A stretch of 64,000 nucleotides of DNA from JTS-RE37 sp041744575. GTDB taxonomy: Bacteria > Bacteroidota > Bacteroidia > Flavobacteriales > Flavobacteriaceae. The translations under genes were made by a program, and so were the position numbers. Positions 16,591 to 25,781 of this stretch are shown in pieces (position 1 is the first letter of the stretch; each line of letters begins with the position of its first letter). The stretch covers positions 124,001 through 188,000 of the forward strand of contig JBGTKP010000008.1 in NCBI GenBank assembly GCA_041744575.1, read 5' to 3'. The notes below the pieces were generated by a model. The model saw nothing but the letters and a program-made list of their open reading frames with translations, did no database searches and had not been told where the DNA came from.

Positions 16591-17694
16591 ATGATAGTAG
16601 GTATCCCAAAGGAAATAAAGAATAATGAAAGCCGTGTGGGCATGACCCCTGCCGGAATATTTGAACTGGTAAAATACGGCCATACGGTATACGTTCAAGC
16701 CGGGGCAGGCGAAGGAAGTGGATTTTTAAATGGAGATTATGAGCAAGCCGGGGCCATCATCCTGCAGACCATTGCGGAGATTTACGCTCTAAGTGAAATG
16801 ATCGTAAAGATCAAAGAGCCAATTGAACCGGAATTTGAGCTTGTACGGGAAGGCCAGATTTTATTCACCTATTTTCATTTTGCATCCAGTGAATTATTGA
16901 CCAAAGCCATGATAAGGAGTAAATCGGTTTGCATCGCTTATGAAACGGTGGAGGACGAAGATGGATCCCTTCCGCTGCTGACCCCCATGTCTGAAGTAGC
17001 CGGAAGAATGGCCATTCAGCAAGGCGCAAGGTATCTGGAGAAGCCTGTTAAGGGCAGGGGAGTATTGCTGGGAGGAGTTCCTGGAGTGCCTCCGGGAAGG
17101 GTGCTGGTGCTTGGGGCGGGCGTCGTGGGGATCCAGGCTGCTAAAATGGCAGCCGGTTTGGGAGCCCATGTCACTATCCTCGATATCAATATGAAACGGC
17201 TCCGTTATGTGAACGATGTAATGCCCAGCCATGTGGTGACCGAATTTTCAAATGAATACAATATACGCAGGCATATCAGGACCCATGATCTGATTGTCGG
17301 CGGCGTCCTTGTAAAGGGTGCAAAGGCGCCTTATCTGATTACCCGGGATATGTTGAAAGATATGCGCCCGGGTACGGTCATTGTGGATGTAGCGGTCGAT
17401 CAGGGAGGTTGCGTGGAAACGACCCGTCCCACGACCCATGAAGATCCCGTTTACATTATTGATGATGTAGTACACTATTCAGTGGCCAATATGCCAGGAG
17501 CCGTTCCTTATACTTCTACAGTAGCCCTTACCAATGTTACCCTCCCTTATGTTCTGAAGTTGGCCAACCTGGGATGGCAGGGAGCTATTGAGACAGACAA
17601 TTCTCTCAGGAAGGGAATGAATATTGTTCTGGGAGAAGTGGTCTACAAGGAAATCATTGAAGCGTTCCAATGGGATTCCGAGGTGATGGTTTAA
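16591..17694 (+). CDS. ald: Alanine dehydrogenase
   Basis: NAD-dependent interconversion of L-alanine with pyruvate and ammonia. 367 residues, the usual length. It begins MIVGIPKEIKNNESRVGMTP. The catalytic His sits in ILFTYFHFASS. The Rossmann motif is VLVLGAGVVGIQAAKMAAG (about residues 171-189), followed by ITRDMLKDMRPGTVIVDVAVDQGG and VANMPGAVPYTSTVALTN. All landmarks of the family are intact. A palindrome lies in the upstream region. No partner gene is adjacent; the zinc-peptidase gene follows after 104 bases. Confidence 0.97.
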   Translation: MIVGIPKEIKNNESRVGMTPAGIFELVKYGHTVYVQAGAGEGSGFLNGDYEQAGAIILQTIAEIYALSEMIVKIKEPIEPEFELVREGQILFTYFHFASSELLTKAMIRSKSVCIAYETVEDEDGSLPLLTPMSEVAGRMAIQQGARYLEKPVKGRGVLLGGVPGVPPGRVLVLGAGVVGIQAAKMAAGLGAHVTILDINMKRLRYVNDVMPSHVVTEFSNEYNIRRHIRTHDLIVGGVLVKGAKAPYLITRDMLKDMRPGTVIVDVAVDQGGCVETTRPTTHEDPVYIIDDVVHYSVANMPGAVPYTSTVALTNVTLPYVLKLANLGWQGAIETDNSLRKGMNIVLGEVVYKEIIEAFQWDSEVMV

Positions 17695-17798
17695 GACTTT
17701 TTGTCAGGATATGCCGGAGGCTGCCCCTGTAAATTATCAATTTGGCTGAGTTTTTGCTATTATAATTGTAATTTTATAACAGAGAAAAGAATAGAATT

Positions 17799-18494
17799 AT
17801 GATGGGATATTATATAATGATCGGAGCGATTGCCCTGATCAGTTGGCTGGTTAGCAATAAACTCAAATCCAAATTCCGCCATTATTCCAAAGTGCATCTC
17901 CGCAATGGTATGAGTGGAGCCGAAATTGCTGAAAAAATGTTGGCAGATAATGGTATTAGGGATGTCAAGGTGGTATCTGTGGCAGGAATGCTTACAGATC
18001 ATTATGACCCACGGACTAAAACCGTCAACCTCAGTGAAGGTGTATACAGTCAGCGCAACGCGGCTGCAGCAGCTGTCGCCGCCCATGAATGCGGCCATGC
18101 AGTGCAGCATGCTCAGGCATATGAATGGCTGACCTTGCGTTCCAAACTCGTGCCGGTGGTAAGCATTACCTCCGGAATGTCAATGTGGGTAGTTTTCGGG
18201 GGCCTCATGCTTGGAGCAGCCGCAGGCATTGGCCTGGGTTTTTGGATAGCAGTGGCAGGCCTGGTGATGATGGGGCTGGCGACCCTGTTCAGTTTTATCA
18301 CACTACCTGTAGAATATGATGCCAGTAACCGCGCTTTGGCCTGGTTACAAAACAAAAATATGGTCAGTCCGGAAGAATATAAGGGATCTGAAGATGCCCT
18401 GAAATGGGCGGCAAGGACGTATCTCGTTGCAGCCATTGGATCGCTGGCTACCTTGTTCTATTTTGCATTGCAGGTATTCGGAAACAGGGACTAA
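17799..18494 (+). CDS. Membrane zinc metallopeptidase (YugP-like)
   Basis: 231 residues. An N-terminal helix (about residues 2-20) is followed by a soluble domain with AAHECGHAVQHAQAY (about 92-106), whose HExxH-like zinc site is HECGH. Two or three membrane helices lie in the second half (about 119-170 and 205-225). This is the architecture of the neutral zinc metallopeptidase 2 family, of which B. subtilis YugP is the named member. The substrate is unknown. It is convergent with the Lrp/AsnC gene, nine bases apart. Confidence 0.88.
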   Translation: MMGYYIMIGAIALISWLVSNKLKSKFRHYSKVHLRNGMSGAEIAEKMLADNGIRDVKVVSVAGMLTDHYDPRTKTVNLSEGVYSQRNAAAAAVAAHECGHAVQHAQAYEWLTLRSKLVPVVSITSGMSMWVVFGGLMLGAAAGIGLGFWIAVAGLVMMGLATLFSFITLPVEYDASNRALAWLQNKNMVSPEEYKGSEDALKWAARTYLVAAIGSLATLFYFALQVFGNRD

Positions 18495-18503
18495 CCGGAA
18501 GTA

Positions 18504-18974
18504 TCAGATACTTATCTGCCGGTCAATCTGTTGATTCAGGGAGATAAAGGTTTCTGTTCGGGAAACGCCATCAATTTGCTGTATTTTCTTATTCAGCACA
18601 TGCATCAGGTGCTCATTGTCCCTGCAAAGAACTTTGATCAAAATAGACCAGTTCCCTGTAGTATAATGACATTCAAGCACTTCCGGAATCGTTTCCAGTT
18701 CCTTTACGGCTTTCGGATTGCTCATTGCTTTATCCAGGAAAATCCCGATATATGCCATCGTTGTGAATCCCAGTTTTTTAGGGTTGATCACGAATTTGGA
18801 GCCGGCAATAAGCCCGGATTTTTCCAGTTTACGTAACCTTTGATGAATAGCCGCACCAGAGATGCCAATATTCCGGGCTATTTCCAGAATGGGCTTGCGT
18901 GCATCCTGCATGAGGAATCGAAGGATCTTTTTATCGATCCCGTCCATGGTTATCTGACCTTCTGAAGACTTCAT
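18504..18974 (-). CDS. Lrp/AsnC-family transcriptional regulator
   Basis: 156 residues from the ATG at 18974 (MKSSEGQITMDGID). A frame extends 33 bases further upstream, but those residues do not fit the family. The N-terminal winged helix-turn-helix reads DKKILRFLMQDARKPILEI and GISGAAIHQRLRKLEKSGLI. The C-terminal RAM (ligand-binding) domain holds LECHYTTGNWSILIKVLCRD. Such proteins sense amino acids as octamers. It lies 46 bases downstream of the saccharopine dehydrogenase-family gene on the same strand and may be co-transcribed with it, which suggests control of amino-acid metabolism. ald is a plausible but unproven target. Confidence 0.93.
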   Translation of the reverse strand: MKSSEGQITMDGIDKKILRFLMQDARKPILEIARNIGISGAAIHQRLRKLEKSGLIAGSKFVINPKKLGFTTMAYIGIFLDKAMSNPKAVKELETIPEVLECHYTTGNWSILIKVLCRDNEHLMHVLNKKIQQIDGVSRTETFISLNQQIDRQISI

Positions 18975-19020
18975 TTTAGCATTTCTTAGCAAGAATAAAG
19001 ATACCACAAATGATCAACAA

Positions 19021-20394
19021 TCAACCCGCCACCGAATCAGGGTTATAGCCGAGGTAAGGCACTTCGTACTCCCGGAAACGTACCCCATAAGTTTCAAGTT
19101 CCAATAGGATGGGCATGTACATTTCAGCGCCGGTAGGAATTTGAACCCCGGTAGTTTTGATCTTTTTGTTGAGGATCAGGAGGGTGGCTATGGCTACGGG
19201 GAGGCCAACGGTTCTTGCCATGGCTGTATGTGTCCTGTTTTCTCCTAGAACAACCATATTGGCATCCAGCTGACGTTTTTTGCCCTTCAATTCATAACCA
19301 AATTTGTGATACATTACGATCATATCCTTGTCATCATCGGAAAGTGACCAGCTATCTTCAAGAATGTATTGCAGGATCCTTGCAGGAGTTGCCTTTTTCA
19401 GTGGAATGAGTTTGCGGGTTTCAAACAGGTGTAATTCCAGCAATTTGTACCACATAATATCGTCCTGATCAATTTTAAGGTAGTGCCGCAATTTAAGCTC
19501 CACAGTGTCGGTTGGGGAATATGGGAGAAAGAGGTTTGTAAATTCTCTGTAGGACATACCCTCAGAATTTTCAATAACATAGCTGTCGTCAGTCATACCC
19601 AGTTGCACGAACATGTTCCATGCTTTTGAAAACCCTACCCTTCTCATAGTTCCCCGGTAGAGGGTCAGGACATCCTGTAATCCGTAAGCTTCCCGGTATT
19701 TGAGAGAATCACGGTTGGCGTACGCTTCAAAAGTGCCATAGCCTTCTATATTCATAAACTCCGTCCTTCTGAAGAGGCGGTGGTATGGAATGTATTTATA
19801 AGTGCCTTCCTGGATGAACTGGGCGGGTCCCCCTTGTCCGGCGACCACAACATTTCTGGGATTCCATGTGAATTTGTAATTCCAGAGGTTGGAATCACTT
19901 TCCGGGGCAATCAACCCTCCTGTAAAGGATTCAAAAAGCAGCATTTTCCCACCTTCCGATCGGATTTTCTCTATGATCTTCATGGCGCTCATATGATCTA
20001 TTCCAGGATCAAGGCCCGCCTCATTCATGAAGATCAATCCTTTTTTCCGAACTTCCTGATCCATGGTTCGGATCTCATCGCTGATATAGGAGGCTGTTAT
20101 AAGGTTTTTACCAAAAATCAGACAATCCCCTGCTATTTTACCGTGCAATTGTGCGGGTAACATTGATACCACGATATCCGATTCTTTGACAGCCAATTTT
20201 CTCGCCTCATCATCAAAGACATCAAGGGAGGTAGTTGTACAACGTGGATGGGACCTTACTGTGTCGGGAAAAGTTTCGGGATTAAGGTCGGCAAGGTGTA
20301 CATGAAGTGATTCCTCATCAGATTTTTCAAGGAAATAATCTAATAAATAGGAAGTAGATTTCCCAGCTCCAACAACAAGAATTCTTCTGGACAT
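19021..20394 (-). CDS. Saccharopine dehydrogenase-family protein
   Basis: 457-residue NAD(P)-dependent enzyme. The N-terminal Rossmann motif is ILVVGAGKSTSYLLDYFLE. SDIVVSMLPAQLHGKIA and MNEAGLDPGIDHMSAMKII are the core conserved stretches. The C-terminal domain (from about residue 125) carries SFTGGLIAPESDSNLWNYK. The family includes glutamate-forming saccharopine dehydrogenase of lysine metabolism, so a role in lysine breakdown is likely but not certain. An Lrp/AsnC regulator follows on the same strand. It is divergent from the DUF423 gene. Confidence 0.9.
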   Translation of the reverse strand: MSRRILVVGAGKSTSYLLDYFLEKSDEESLHVHLADLNPETFPDTVRSHPRCTTTSLDVFDDEARKLAVKESDIVVSMLPAQLHGKIAGDCLIFGKNLITASYISDEIRTMDQEVRKKGLIFMNEAGLDPGIDHMSAMKIIEKIRSEGGKMLLFESFTGGLIAPESDSNLWNYKFTWNPRNVVVAGQGGPAQFIQEGTYKYIPYHRLFRRTEFMNIEGYGTFEAYANRDSLKYREAYGLQDVLTLYRGTMRRVGFSKAWNMFVQLGMTDDSYVIENSEGMSYREFTNLFLPYSPTDTVELKLRHYLKIDQDDIMWYKLLELHLFETRKLIPLKKATPARILQYILEDSWSLSDDDKDMIVMYHKFGYELKGKKRQLDANMVVLGENRTHTAMARTVGLPVAIATLLILNKKIKTTGVQIPTGAEMYMPILLELETYGVRFREYEVPYLGYNPDSVAG

Positions 20395-20471
20395 TCGGTG
20401 TCGTATTTTAAAAATAACGCTGGCTAAGGTATCAAATTGTTACATTTACAAAAAAATGAGGGTTCTAAGTT

Positions 20472-20858
20472 ATGAACAAAACAATTGGATGTGCTGCAGT
20501 ATTTTTTGGCGGGCTGGCTGTTGTGTTCGGGGCTTTTGGCGCTCATATTCTCAAGGAACATTTGGAAAACGGCGACCTGCAAATATTTGAAACCGGCGTA
20601 CGTTACCAAATGTATCATGCACTCCTGCTTTTGTGTCTCGCGATAACTCCGAAATTGGAGGCAGTCCAAAAAAAATGGATATTTTACCTGATCGGCGGTG
20701 GCATATTCTGTTTTTCATTTTCCCTGTATTTTATTGCCACCGTTTCATTAACAGGTCTGGACAACAGTCTGTTTGGGCCGGTTACGCCCCTGGGAGGAAT
20801 TTTACTTATTTCAGGATGGGCGCTCTTAGGTTATCGAATTTATAGGTATTTGAACTAA
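20472..20858 (+). CDS. DUF423 membrane protein
   Basis: A 128-residue membrane protein with four helices (about residues 5-25, 45-63, 68-90 and 100-124). GGLAVVFGAFGAHILKEHL at the N-terminus and FETGVRYQMYHALLLL are the DUF423 (YwdK-like) signatures. Function is unknown. The gene is followed immediately by a strong hairpin and then pckA, so it is probably transcribed alone. Confidence 0.88.
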   Translation: MNKTIGCAAVFFGGLAVVFGAFGAHILKEHLENGDLQIFETGVRYQMYHALLLLCLAITPKLEAVQKKWIFYLIGGGIFCFSFSLYFIATVSLTGLDNSLFGPVTPLGGILLISGWALLGYRIYRYLN

Positions 20859-20859
20859 T

Positions 20860-20879
20860 CCGGCAGGCAAAGCTGCCGG
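20860..20879 (+). terminator. Terminator-like hairpin between the DUF423 gene and pckA
   Basis: CCGGCAG (20860-20866) and CTGCCGG (20873-20879) form a perfect 7-bp stem with a 6-base loop, starting two bases after the stop codon. A T-rich stretch (ATTTTACTTAG) follows after nine bases. Confidence 0.6.
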
Positions 20880-20896
20880 GTGGGGCCTATTTTACT

Positions 20897-20904
20897 TAGT
20901 TTTG
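20897..20904 (+). promoter_or_regulatory. Putative -7 promoter element (TAGTTTTG) for pckA
   Basis: Matches TAnnTTTG, 21 bases before the ATG at 20926. The in-frame TTG at 20902 lies inside this element, which rules it out as the start. Confidence 0.5.
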
Positions 20905-20925
20905 CATAAACAAATTCCCTTTAAT

Positions 20926-22542
20926 ATGACTACATACGATCCCATCACGAAATCGATTTCGCTCTTGGAATATGGACTGAAAAATGAGCGAGTACACTAC
21001 CAGTTATCTTCTGAGGAGTTGCATGAAATAAGCGTCAGGGACGGGATGGGAAAGACTGCGGATTCCGGTGCGCTGGCCATTCATACCGGAAATTTCACCG
21101 GCAGGTCTCCTCAGGACAGGTTTATAGTAAAGGATGCCATTACGGAAGAGAAAATATGGTGGGGTGCAGTGAATATTCCCTTTGAAAGCAAAAATTTCAA
21201 TGCCTTATATGACAGGGTCATTGACTATCTCAATAAAAAGGAGCTGTACGTACGGGATTGTTACGCCTGTGCCGAAAAGGCTTACAGATTACCAATCCGG
21301 GTCATCAATGAATATGCATGGTCCAATATGTTCGCTTATAACATGTTTCTCAGGCCAACCAGGGAAGAACTGGAAGTCATGGTTCCTGAATGGACGGTCA
21401 TCAATGCTCCGGGCTTCAAAGCAGACCCTGCCCGGGATGGCACGCGTCAGTCGAATTTCGCTATCCTTGATTTCACAAGGAAAATAGCCCTTATTGGAGG
21501 TACAGGATACACAGGAGAAATAAAGAAAGGCATTTTTTCAGCCTTGAATTTTTTACTGCCTGTCTACAGGGATACTTTGCCCATGCATTGCTCAGCCAAT
21601 GTTGGACCTCAAGGAGATACAGCCATTTTCTTCGGTCTTTCCGGGACCGGGAAAACTACTTTGTCTACCGACCCTTACAGGAGGCTTATAGGCGATGATG
21701 AGCACGGATGGACCAAAGAGGACACTGTTTTTAATTTTGAAGGCGGCTGTTATGCCAAGGTCATCGATCTGTCCGAAGAAAACGAACCCGAAATTTTCAG
21801 GGCAATCACCAAAGGAGCTATCCTGGAAAATGTGGTCATGGACGAAGAGGGCGTAGTTGATTTTAGCAATACCTCTATTACTGAAAATACCCGGGTAAGT
21901 TATCCACTTGACCATATTGAGAACATTCTGATCCCTTCGGTGGGCAGACATCCTGAAAATATATTTTTTCTGACGGCGGATGCGTTTGGCGTCCTGCCCC
22001 CGATTTCCAAATTAACCCCAAGTCAGGCCGCATATCATTTCATTTCAGGATATACCGCAAAAGTGGCGGGTACCGAGGCTGGAATCAAGGAACCTGTTCC
22101 TTCTTTTTCTGCGTGTTTCGGAGCCCCGTTTATGCCCTTGCATCCGGCTGCCTATGCGGAAATGCTGAGCCAAAAAATGAAAGATTCAGGGGTAAATGTC
22201 TGGCTGGTAAATACAGGTTGGACAGGCGGGCCATACGGCGTAGGTACGCGCATGAAATTAAAGTATACGCGAGCGATGATCCATGCCGCATTAAACGGTG
22301 ATCTTGGGTTGTATTCCTATGATAAATATCATATCCATTCTGTGTTCGGGGTAGCACAACCCAGAGAATGCCCCGGAGTACCCACAAGTGTACTAAGTCC
22401 GCGGGCCACCTGGAATAACGATGATGCCTATTACAAGACGGCCTTTAAACTCACCAATGCTTTCCGCGAGAATTTCAAGAAATTTGAGGCCTTTGCCAAT
22501 GAAGAGATCAGGAGAGGCGGTCCACAACGCTACGCCTTCTGA
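20926..22542 (+). CDS. pckA: Phosphoenolpyruvate carboxykinase (ATP)
   Basis: Converts oxaloacetate and ATP to phosphoenolpyruvate, ADP and CO2, the entry step of gluconeogenesis. 538 residues from the ATG at 20926, typical of the ATP-dependent family. The substrate-binding stretch is HTGNFTGRSPQDRFIV. The kinase P-loop is FFGLSGTGKTTLSTDP (about residues 233-248), followed by IGDDEHGWT with the metal-binding Asp, and NTGWTGGPYGVGTRMKL near the C-terminus. The family's active-site Lys and His are present in YAKVIDLSEENEPEI and MHCSANVG. It has its own promoter element behind a terminator-like hairpin. Confidence 0.97.
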   Translation: MTTYDPITKSISLLEYGLKNERVHYQLSSEELHEISVRDGMGKTADSGALAIHTGNFTGRSPQDRFIVKDAITEEKIWWGAVNIPFESKNFNALYDRVIDYLNKKELYVRDCYACAEKAYRLPIRVINEYAWSNMFAYNMFLRPTREELEVMVPEWTVINAPGFKADPARDGTRQSNFAILDFTRKIALIGGTGYTGEIKKGIFSALNFLLPVYRDTLPMHCSANVGPQGDTAIFFGLSGTGKTTLSTDPYRRLIGDDEHGWTKEDTVFNFEGGCYAKVIDLSEENEPEIFRAITKGAILENVVMDEEGVVDFSNTSITENTRVSYPLDHIENILIPSVGRHPENIFFLTADAFGVLPPISKLTPSQAAYHFISGYTAKVAGTEAGIKEPVPSFSACFGAPFMPLHPAAYAEMLSQKMKDSGVNVWLVNTGWTGGPYGVGTRMKLKYTRAMIHAALNGDLGLYSYDKYHIHSVFGVAQPRECPGVPTSVLSPRATWNNDDAYYKTAFKLTNAFRENFKKFEAFANEEIRRGGPQRYAF

Positions 22543-22572
22543 TACTTTTAAGAAAAATGATGAAATCCCTTT

Positions 22573-23322
22573 TTATTTGCTCTTATTGACACTGGTAATA
22601 TACTTCTGAAGGGCCATGGTCATGGATGGGGTTTCGGGCGTAGGAGCTTTGATATCTATTCGGAGTCCGGCTTCTGTGGCGGCAATGATGGTCGAGTCAC
22701 CGAAAACTGCGATCCGGGTATCGTTCTGTTTGAAATCCGGGAAATTCTTTAACAAAGATTCTATGCCCGACGGGCTGAAAAAAACCAGAATATCATAATA
22801 AACATTCCTGAGATCTGAAAGGTCGCTGATGACAGTTTTATAGAAAATACCGCGCGTCCATTTAATATTCGCCTTATTCAATGTCTCCGGGATTTCTGCT
22901 TTGAGTGCATCTGATGAAGGGAGAAGGTAGATTTCATCCCTGTACTTCTTAAACAAAGACAACAACTCGCTGAAATCTCTTTTCCCTACATAGATCTTTC
23001 GTTTTCTGTATACCACATATTTCTGCAGATAGAAAGCCACTGCCTCGGATTGGCAGAAATATTTCATGGTGTCGGGCACCTTAAAGCGCATTTCCTCGGC
23101 AATCCTGAAAAAATGATCCACGGAATTCCTGCTCGTAAGTACGATGGCACTGTAATTGTGCAGGTCAATCTTCTGTTGTCTGACCCCTTTGGCATCCAAC
23201 CCTTCCACATGGATAAATGGCCTGAAATCCACCTTTACCTTTTCCTTTTCAATAAGTCTCAGATAGGGGGAATTCTCCATTTTTGGTTCAGGTTGCGAAA
23301 CCAAAATCGTTCTTACCTTCAT
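22573..23322 (-). CDS. hemD: Uroporphyrinogen-III synthase
   Basis: Closes and rearranges hydroxymethylbilane to uroporphyrinogen III in heme synthesis. 249 residues. The divergent HemD fold shows two alternating domains with NYSAIVLTSRNSVDHFF (about residues 57-73) and YYDILVFFSPSGIESLL (about 178-194), and GDSTIIAATEAGLRIDIKAP near the C-terminus. HemD is poorly conserved, so the call rests on these stretches and on its neighbour: DUF4271 directly upstream is a common Bacteroidetes pairing. The spacing is five bases. Convergent with pckA. Confidence 0.9.
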   Translation of the reverse strand: MKVRTILVSQPEPKMENSPYLRLIEKEKVKVDFRPFIHVEGLDAKGVRQQKIDLHNYSAIVLTSRNSVDHFFRIAEEMRFKVPDTMKYFCQSEAVAFYLQKYVVYRKRKIYVGKRDFSELLSLFKKYRDEIYLLPSSDALKAEIPETLNKANIKWTRGIFYKTVISDLSDLRNVYYDILVFFSPSGIESLLKNFPDFKQNDTRIAVFGDSTIIAATEAGLRIDIKAPTPETPSMTMALQKYITSVNKSK

Positions 23323-23327
23323 TTACC

Positions 23328-23987
23328 TCACAGTTTAAGATAGTTCGCAATTATGACAAATGGTGCAATTTCAAGTGCGCAAAGGTACAAAATAAAATAG
23401 AAAAAGTGGGAGGTGATGAACTTTTGATGGTTTTTTAATACGGCAAACCAACCCATCACATTGATGAGAATTACTATTAAAAATCCCGCTATGACTACTG
23501 CTTTGGAACCTTTAAAAAGATAGGTCAACAGGACGTTAGCCAGAAACATCACCAGAGCGCTATAATTGAAATAGGAGAGTTTCTTAAATATCAATTCGGA
23601 AATGGTCCGCGAATTATTGAAGACAAAGCCATTACTTAATTGCAGGAAAACTTTTATAAATAAAAACGCCATGATCATTCCCAGGATGATGACATAGAGC
23701 AAGGGATAATCCCCGGTTTCAAGCGGCCAGAGGATATGTTGTGCCAGATAGAGGAAAAGGGCAGAATTCAACAACTGGAAAAAGGTAAAGAAGACCTGGA
23801 ACCCATTCAACAATTTGTCCTTTTTATTATACATGAAAATGTACTTGTTATTGAAGGGGAGTATTATAAAATTCATAAATCTCTGGTAGAACAGACTTTT
23901 GGCAATAACCAGAAAAACGATACTTGAGAAAAGGATCATTGTGATCCAATCTGCGGAAGTCATGGTTTTATATACAGGTTCCATCAC
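23328..23987 (-). CDS. DUF4271 membrane protein
   Basis: 219 residues with about six membrane helices (roughly residues 15-32, 58-78, 86-115, 130-150, 155-175, 190-215). It matches the DUF4271 family, often found beside hemD in Bacteroidetes; function unknown. Its start overlaps the stop of the glycosyltransferase gene by four bases and its end lies five bases before hemD, so the three form a leftward operon. Confidence 0.85.
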   Translation of the reverse strand: MMEPVYKTMTSADWITMILFSSIVFLVIAKSLFYQRFMNFIILPFNNKYIFMYNKKDKLLNGFQVFFTFFQLLNSALFLYLAQHILWPLETGDYPLLYVIILGMIMAFLFIKVFLQLSNGFVFNNSRTISELIFKKLSYFNYSALVMFLANVLLTYLFKGSKAVVIAGFLIVILINVMGWFAVLKNHQKFITSHFFYFILYLCALEIAPFVIIANYLKL

Positions 23988-25648
23988 GGTATTTTTTGAT
24001 TCATCCCGTTCAAACCCCAGTATAATCCGTTTTCTGAGATAGTGAGTTTCATATAGGAAGGGTGAGGTAGTTCCGGCATGGGAAGGTCGGTTACGAATTG
24101 CGTGCTGTCCTTTGATTTGAGTACCATAAGATGTTTGTCGGCGGAACTTGCGTTCAGTGACGAGATTTCCGTGACCTGTCTGTATTCATTCAGATAGGCA
24201 ATACCGAAATCCAACTTTTCAATGGCAATATCCTGATCATAGGGATTATAAACGCTAAAATTACAATTTTGTTCTCCCGGGTAGGATGCTTTTGACGTTA
24301 AGACGCAACGAAGTTGCCTGAAGGACTCAAAATCCTCCATAAAAATCCCATAATTTTTCCCGCCATCGGGCATAGGAAATTCAAGAGCTGTTTTCTTATA
24401 ATAGTCGGTGACATACAGGATGGAACGGTGTTGTACGTCCGCCTCCGAATCGTTCAGGGAATATTGATTCTGGCGGTATCGGATCGTATTCAGGGAATAG
24501 GAGGGGTGGCCTGAGTAAAAAGCATACATTGGGGCATTGCGATATGAATTCTCAAAAACCACTGGTTTGGATCCGGCCATCTCTGCCATTCCTGTCACCC
24601 ATTCCTTATTGCCATGAGATTCGTATACGATCGGAAATAAAGGTTCATAAATCAAGCCTATGCGCAGAAATCCCAGGATAAGAATATTGGCGATGCCAAC
24701 CCTGAAGATCCATTTTCTACTTCCTTCCGAGTGTACCAGATAATTAAATACTATTAGTACCACAGGGACGCACACGGCAATGAGCCACTGTGTTTGTATC
24801 CTTCTGTTAAAGCTCGATATAAAAAAGAAGATCAGAATACCATATACAATGAAAAGCAAGGCCCTTTGAAAAATGTCCTTTGGCCGGGATTTAAAAAGAC
24901 CGAGATAGATCCATGGAAACGTAAAACCAAACAGGGTGATGAGATTCAGAAAATATCCCAGGGTGTAACCGCTGAAATCATAGGCCCCGTTGGGTCGTTC
25001 ATACAAATGATATTTCAGGCTGATAAAATCGTTCTGATAGAGCCAGTTCAGGTGCGGAAAATAACAGACAATAGAAACAACTACGGCAAGCCAGGCGTAT
25101 TTACGAAGCACAAGTCGTGGATTGGACAGAAGAACGCACAGAATAATTAATATGGCGTGGTACTTGCTGTACATCAGGGCTGCCATTACGACTCCCAGGC
25201 CTGAACTCACAACCAAGTTAGGCTTCTGCAGAAATTTTTTATATACCCATAAGAACAAGGCAGTGAAAAAAAGCAGGGGGGTATCTGGTAGGGTCAGGAA
25301 ACCATAGGCATGTAACAGCGGCATGGAAAAGACGAGAACAAAAAAATGTGGAAGAAATTTCCTTTTCAGGGAAGAATCTATCGTATCCCAAAGGACAAAC
25401 AACATCCCGGCGGATAGTAGTGTGCCGGCAAACCGTACGCCTAATTCGCCATTGAAAAATAAACTGCTGATCTTCACAAGGAAGGCAACCATCGGTGGGT
25501 GATCAAAATAGCCCCAGGCCATTTCCTGTGCGTAGTACCAGTAGTAGGCCTCATCATAAATAAGTTCCGTAAAATAACCCTGCAGCAGGTTGATCCCCAC
25601 GCTTATCCCAACAAGAATATAAAAGATAAAGGGTACTTCGGACTTCAT
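23984..25648 (-). CDS. Glycosyltransferase family 39 (ArnT/PMT-like) membrane protein
   Basis: 554 residues from the ATG at 25648. A longer frame would add 33 hydrophilic residues of no similarity. It has about ten helices. The first loop carries LIYDEAYYWYYAQEMAWGYF and DHPPMVAFLVK, where the acidic pair is the catalytic or metal site of polyprenol-phosphate sugar transferases. The C-terminal ~170 residues are soluble and extracytoplasmic. Such enzymes transfer a sugar from a polyprenyl-phosphate donor to lipid or protein. The donor-forming enzyme could be the polyprenol-phosphate mannose synthase encoded by the divergent neighbour. Confidence 0.9.
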   Translation of the reverse strand: MKSEVPFIFYILVGISVGINLLQGYFTELIYDEAYYWYYAQEMAWGYFDHPPMVAFLVKISSLFFNGELGVRFAGTLLSAGMLFVLWDTIDSSLKRKFLPHFFVLVFSMPLLHAYGFLTLPDTPLLFFTALFLWVYKKFLQKPNLVVSSGLGVVMAALMYSKYHAILIILCVLLSNPRLVLRKYAWLAVVVSIVCYFPHLNWLYQNDFISLKYHLYERPNGAYDFSGYTLGYFLNLITLFGFTFPWIYLGLFKSRPKDIFQRALLFIVYGILIFFFISSFNRRIQTQWLIAVCVPVVLIVFNYLVHSEGSRKWIFRVGIANILILGFLRIGLIYEPLFPIVYESHGNKEWVTGMAEMAGSKPVVFENSYRNAPMYAFYSGHPSYSLNTIRYRQNQYSLNDSEADVQHRSILYVTDYYKKTALEFPMPDGGKNYGIFMEDFESFRQLRCVLTSKASYPGEQNCNFSVYNPYDQDIAIEKLDFGIAYLNEYRQVTEISSLNASSADKHLMVLKSKDSTQFVTDLPMPELPHPSYMKLTISENGLYWGLNGMNQKIP

Positions 25649-25754
25649 TCCACGCTTGAGATTCAATGTAAAATTACAAATAATAGCTCTTGTGCCTTGC
25701 TTGTGGAAAACGATAAAATTGACAGCGTATTTCTTATCACTTTCCATAAAGTGC

Positions 25755-25762
25755 TATTTTTG
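25755..25762 (+). promoter_or_regulatory. Putative -7 promoter element (TATTTTTG)
   Basis: Matches TAnnTTTG, 19 bases before the ATG at 25782. It supports that start over the longer in-frame ATG at 25656, which would lie upstream of the promoter. Confidence 0.5.
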
Positions 25763-25781
25763 TGAAAATTGCATCATATCT

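Noticed and set aside
20902..20925. Upstream TTG start for pckA
   Set aside because: The TTG is part of the predicted -7 element, and the eight extra residues are not family-like.
25656..25781. Upstream ATG adding 42 residues to the mannose synthase
   Set aside because: The extension is unlike the family, and a promoter element lies inside it at 25755.
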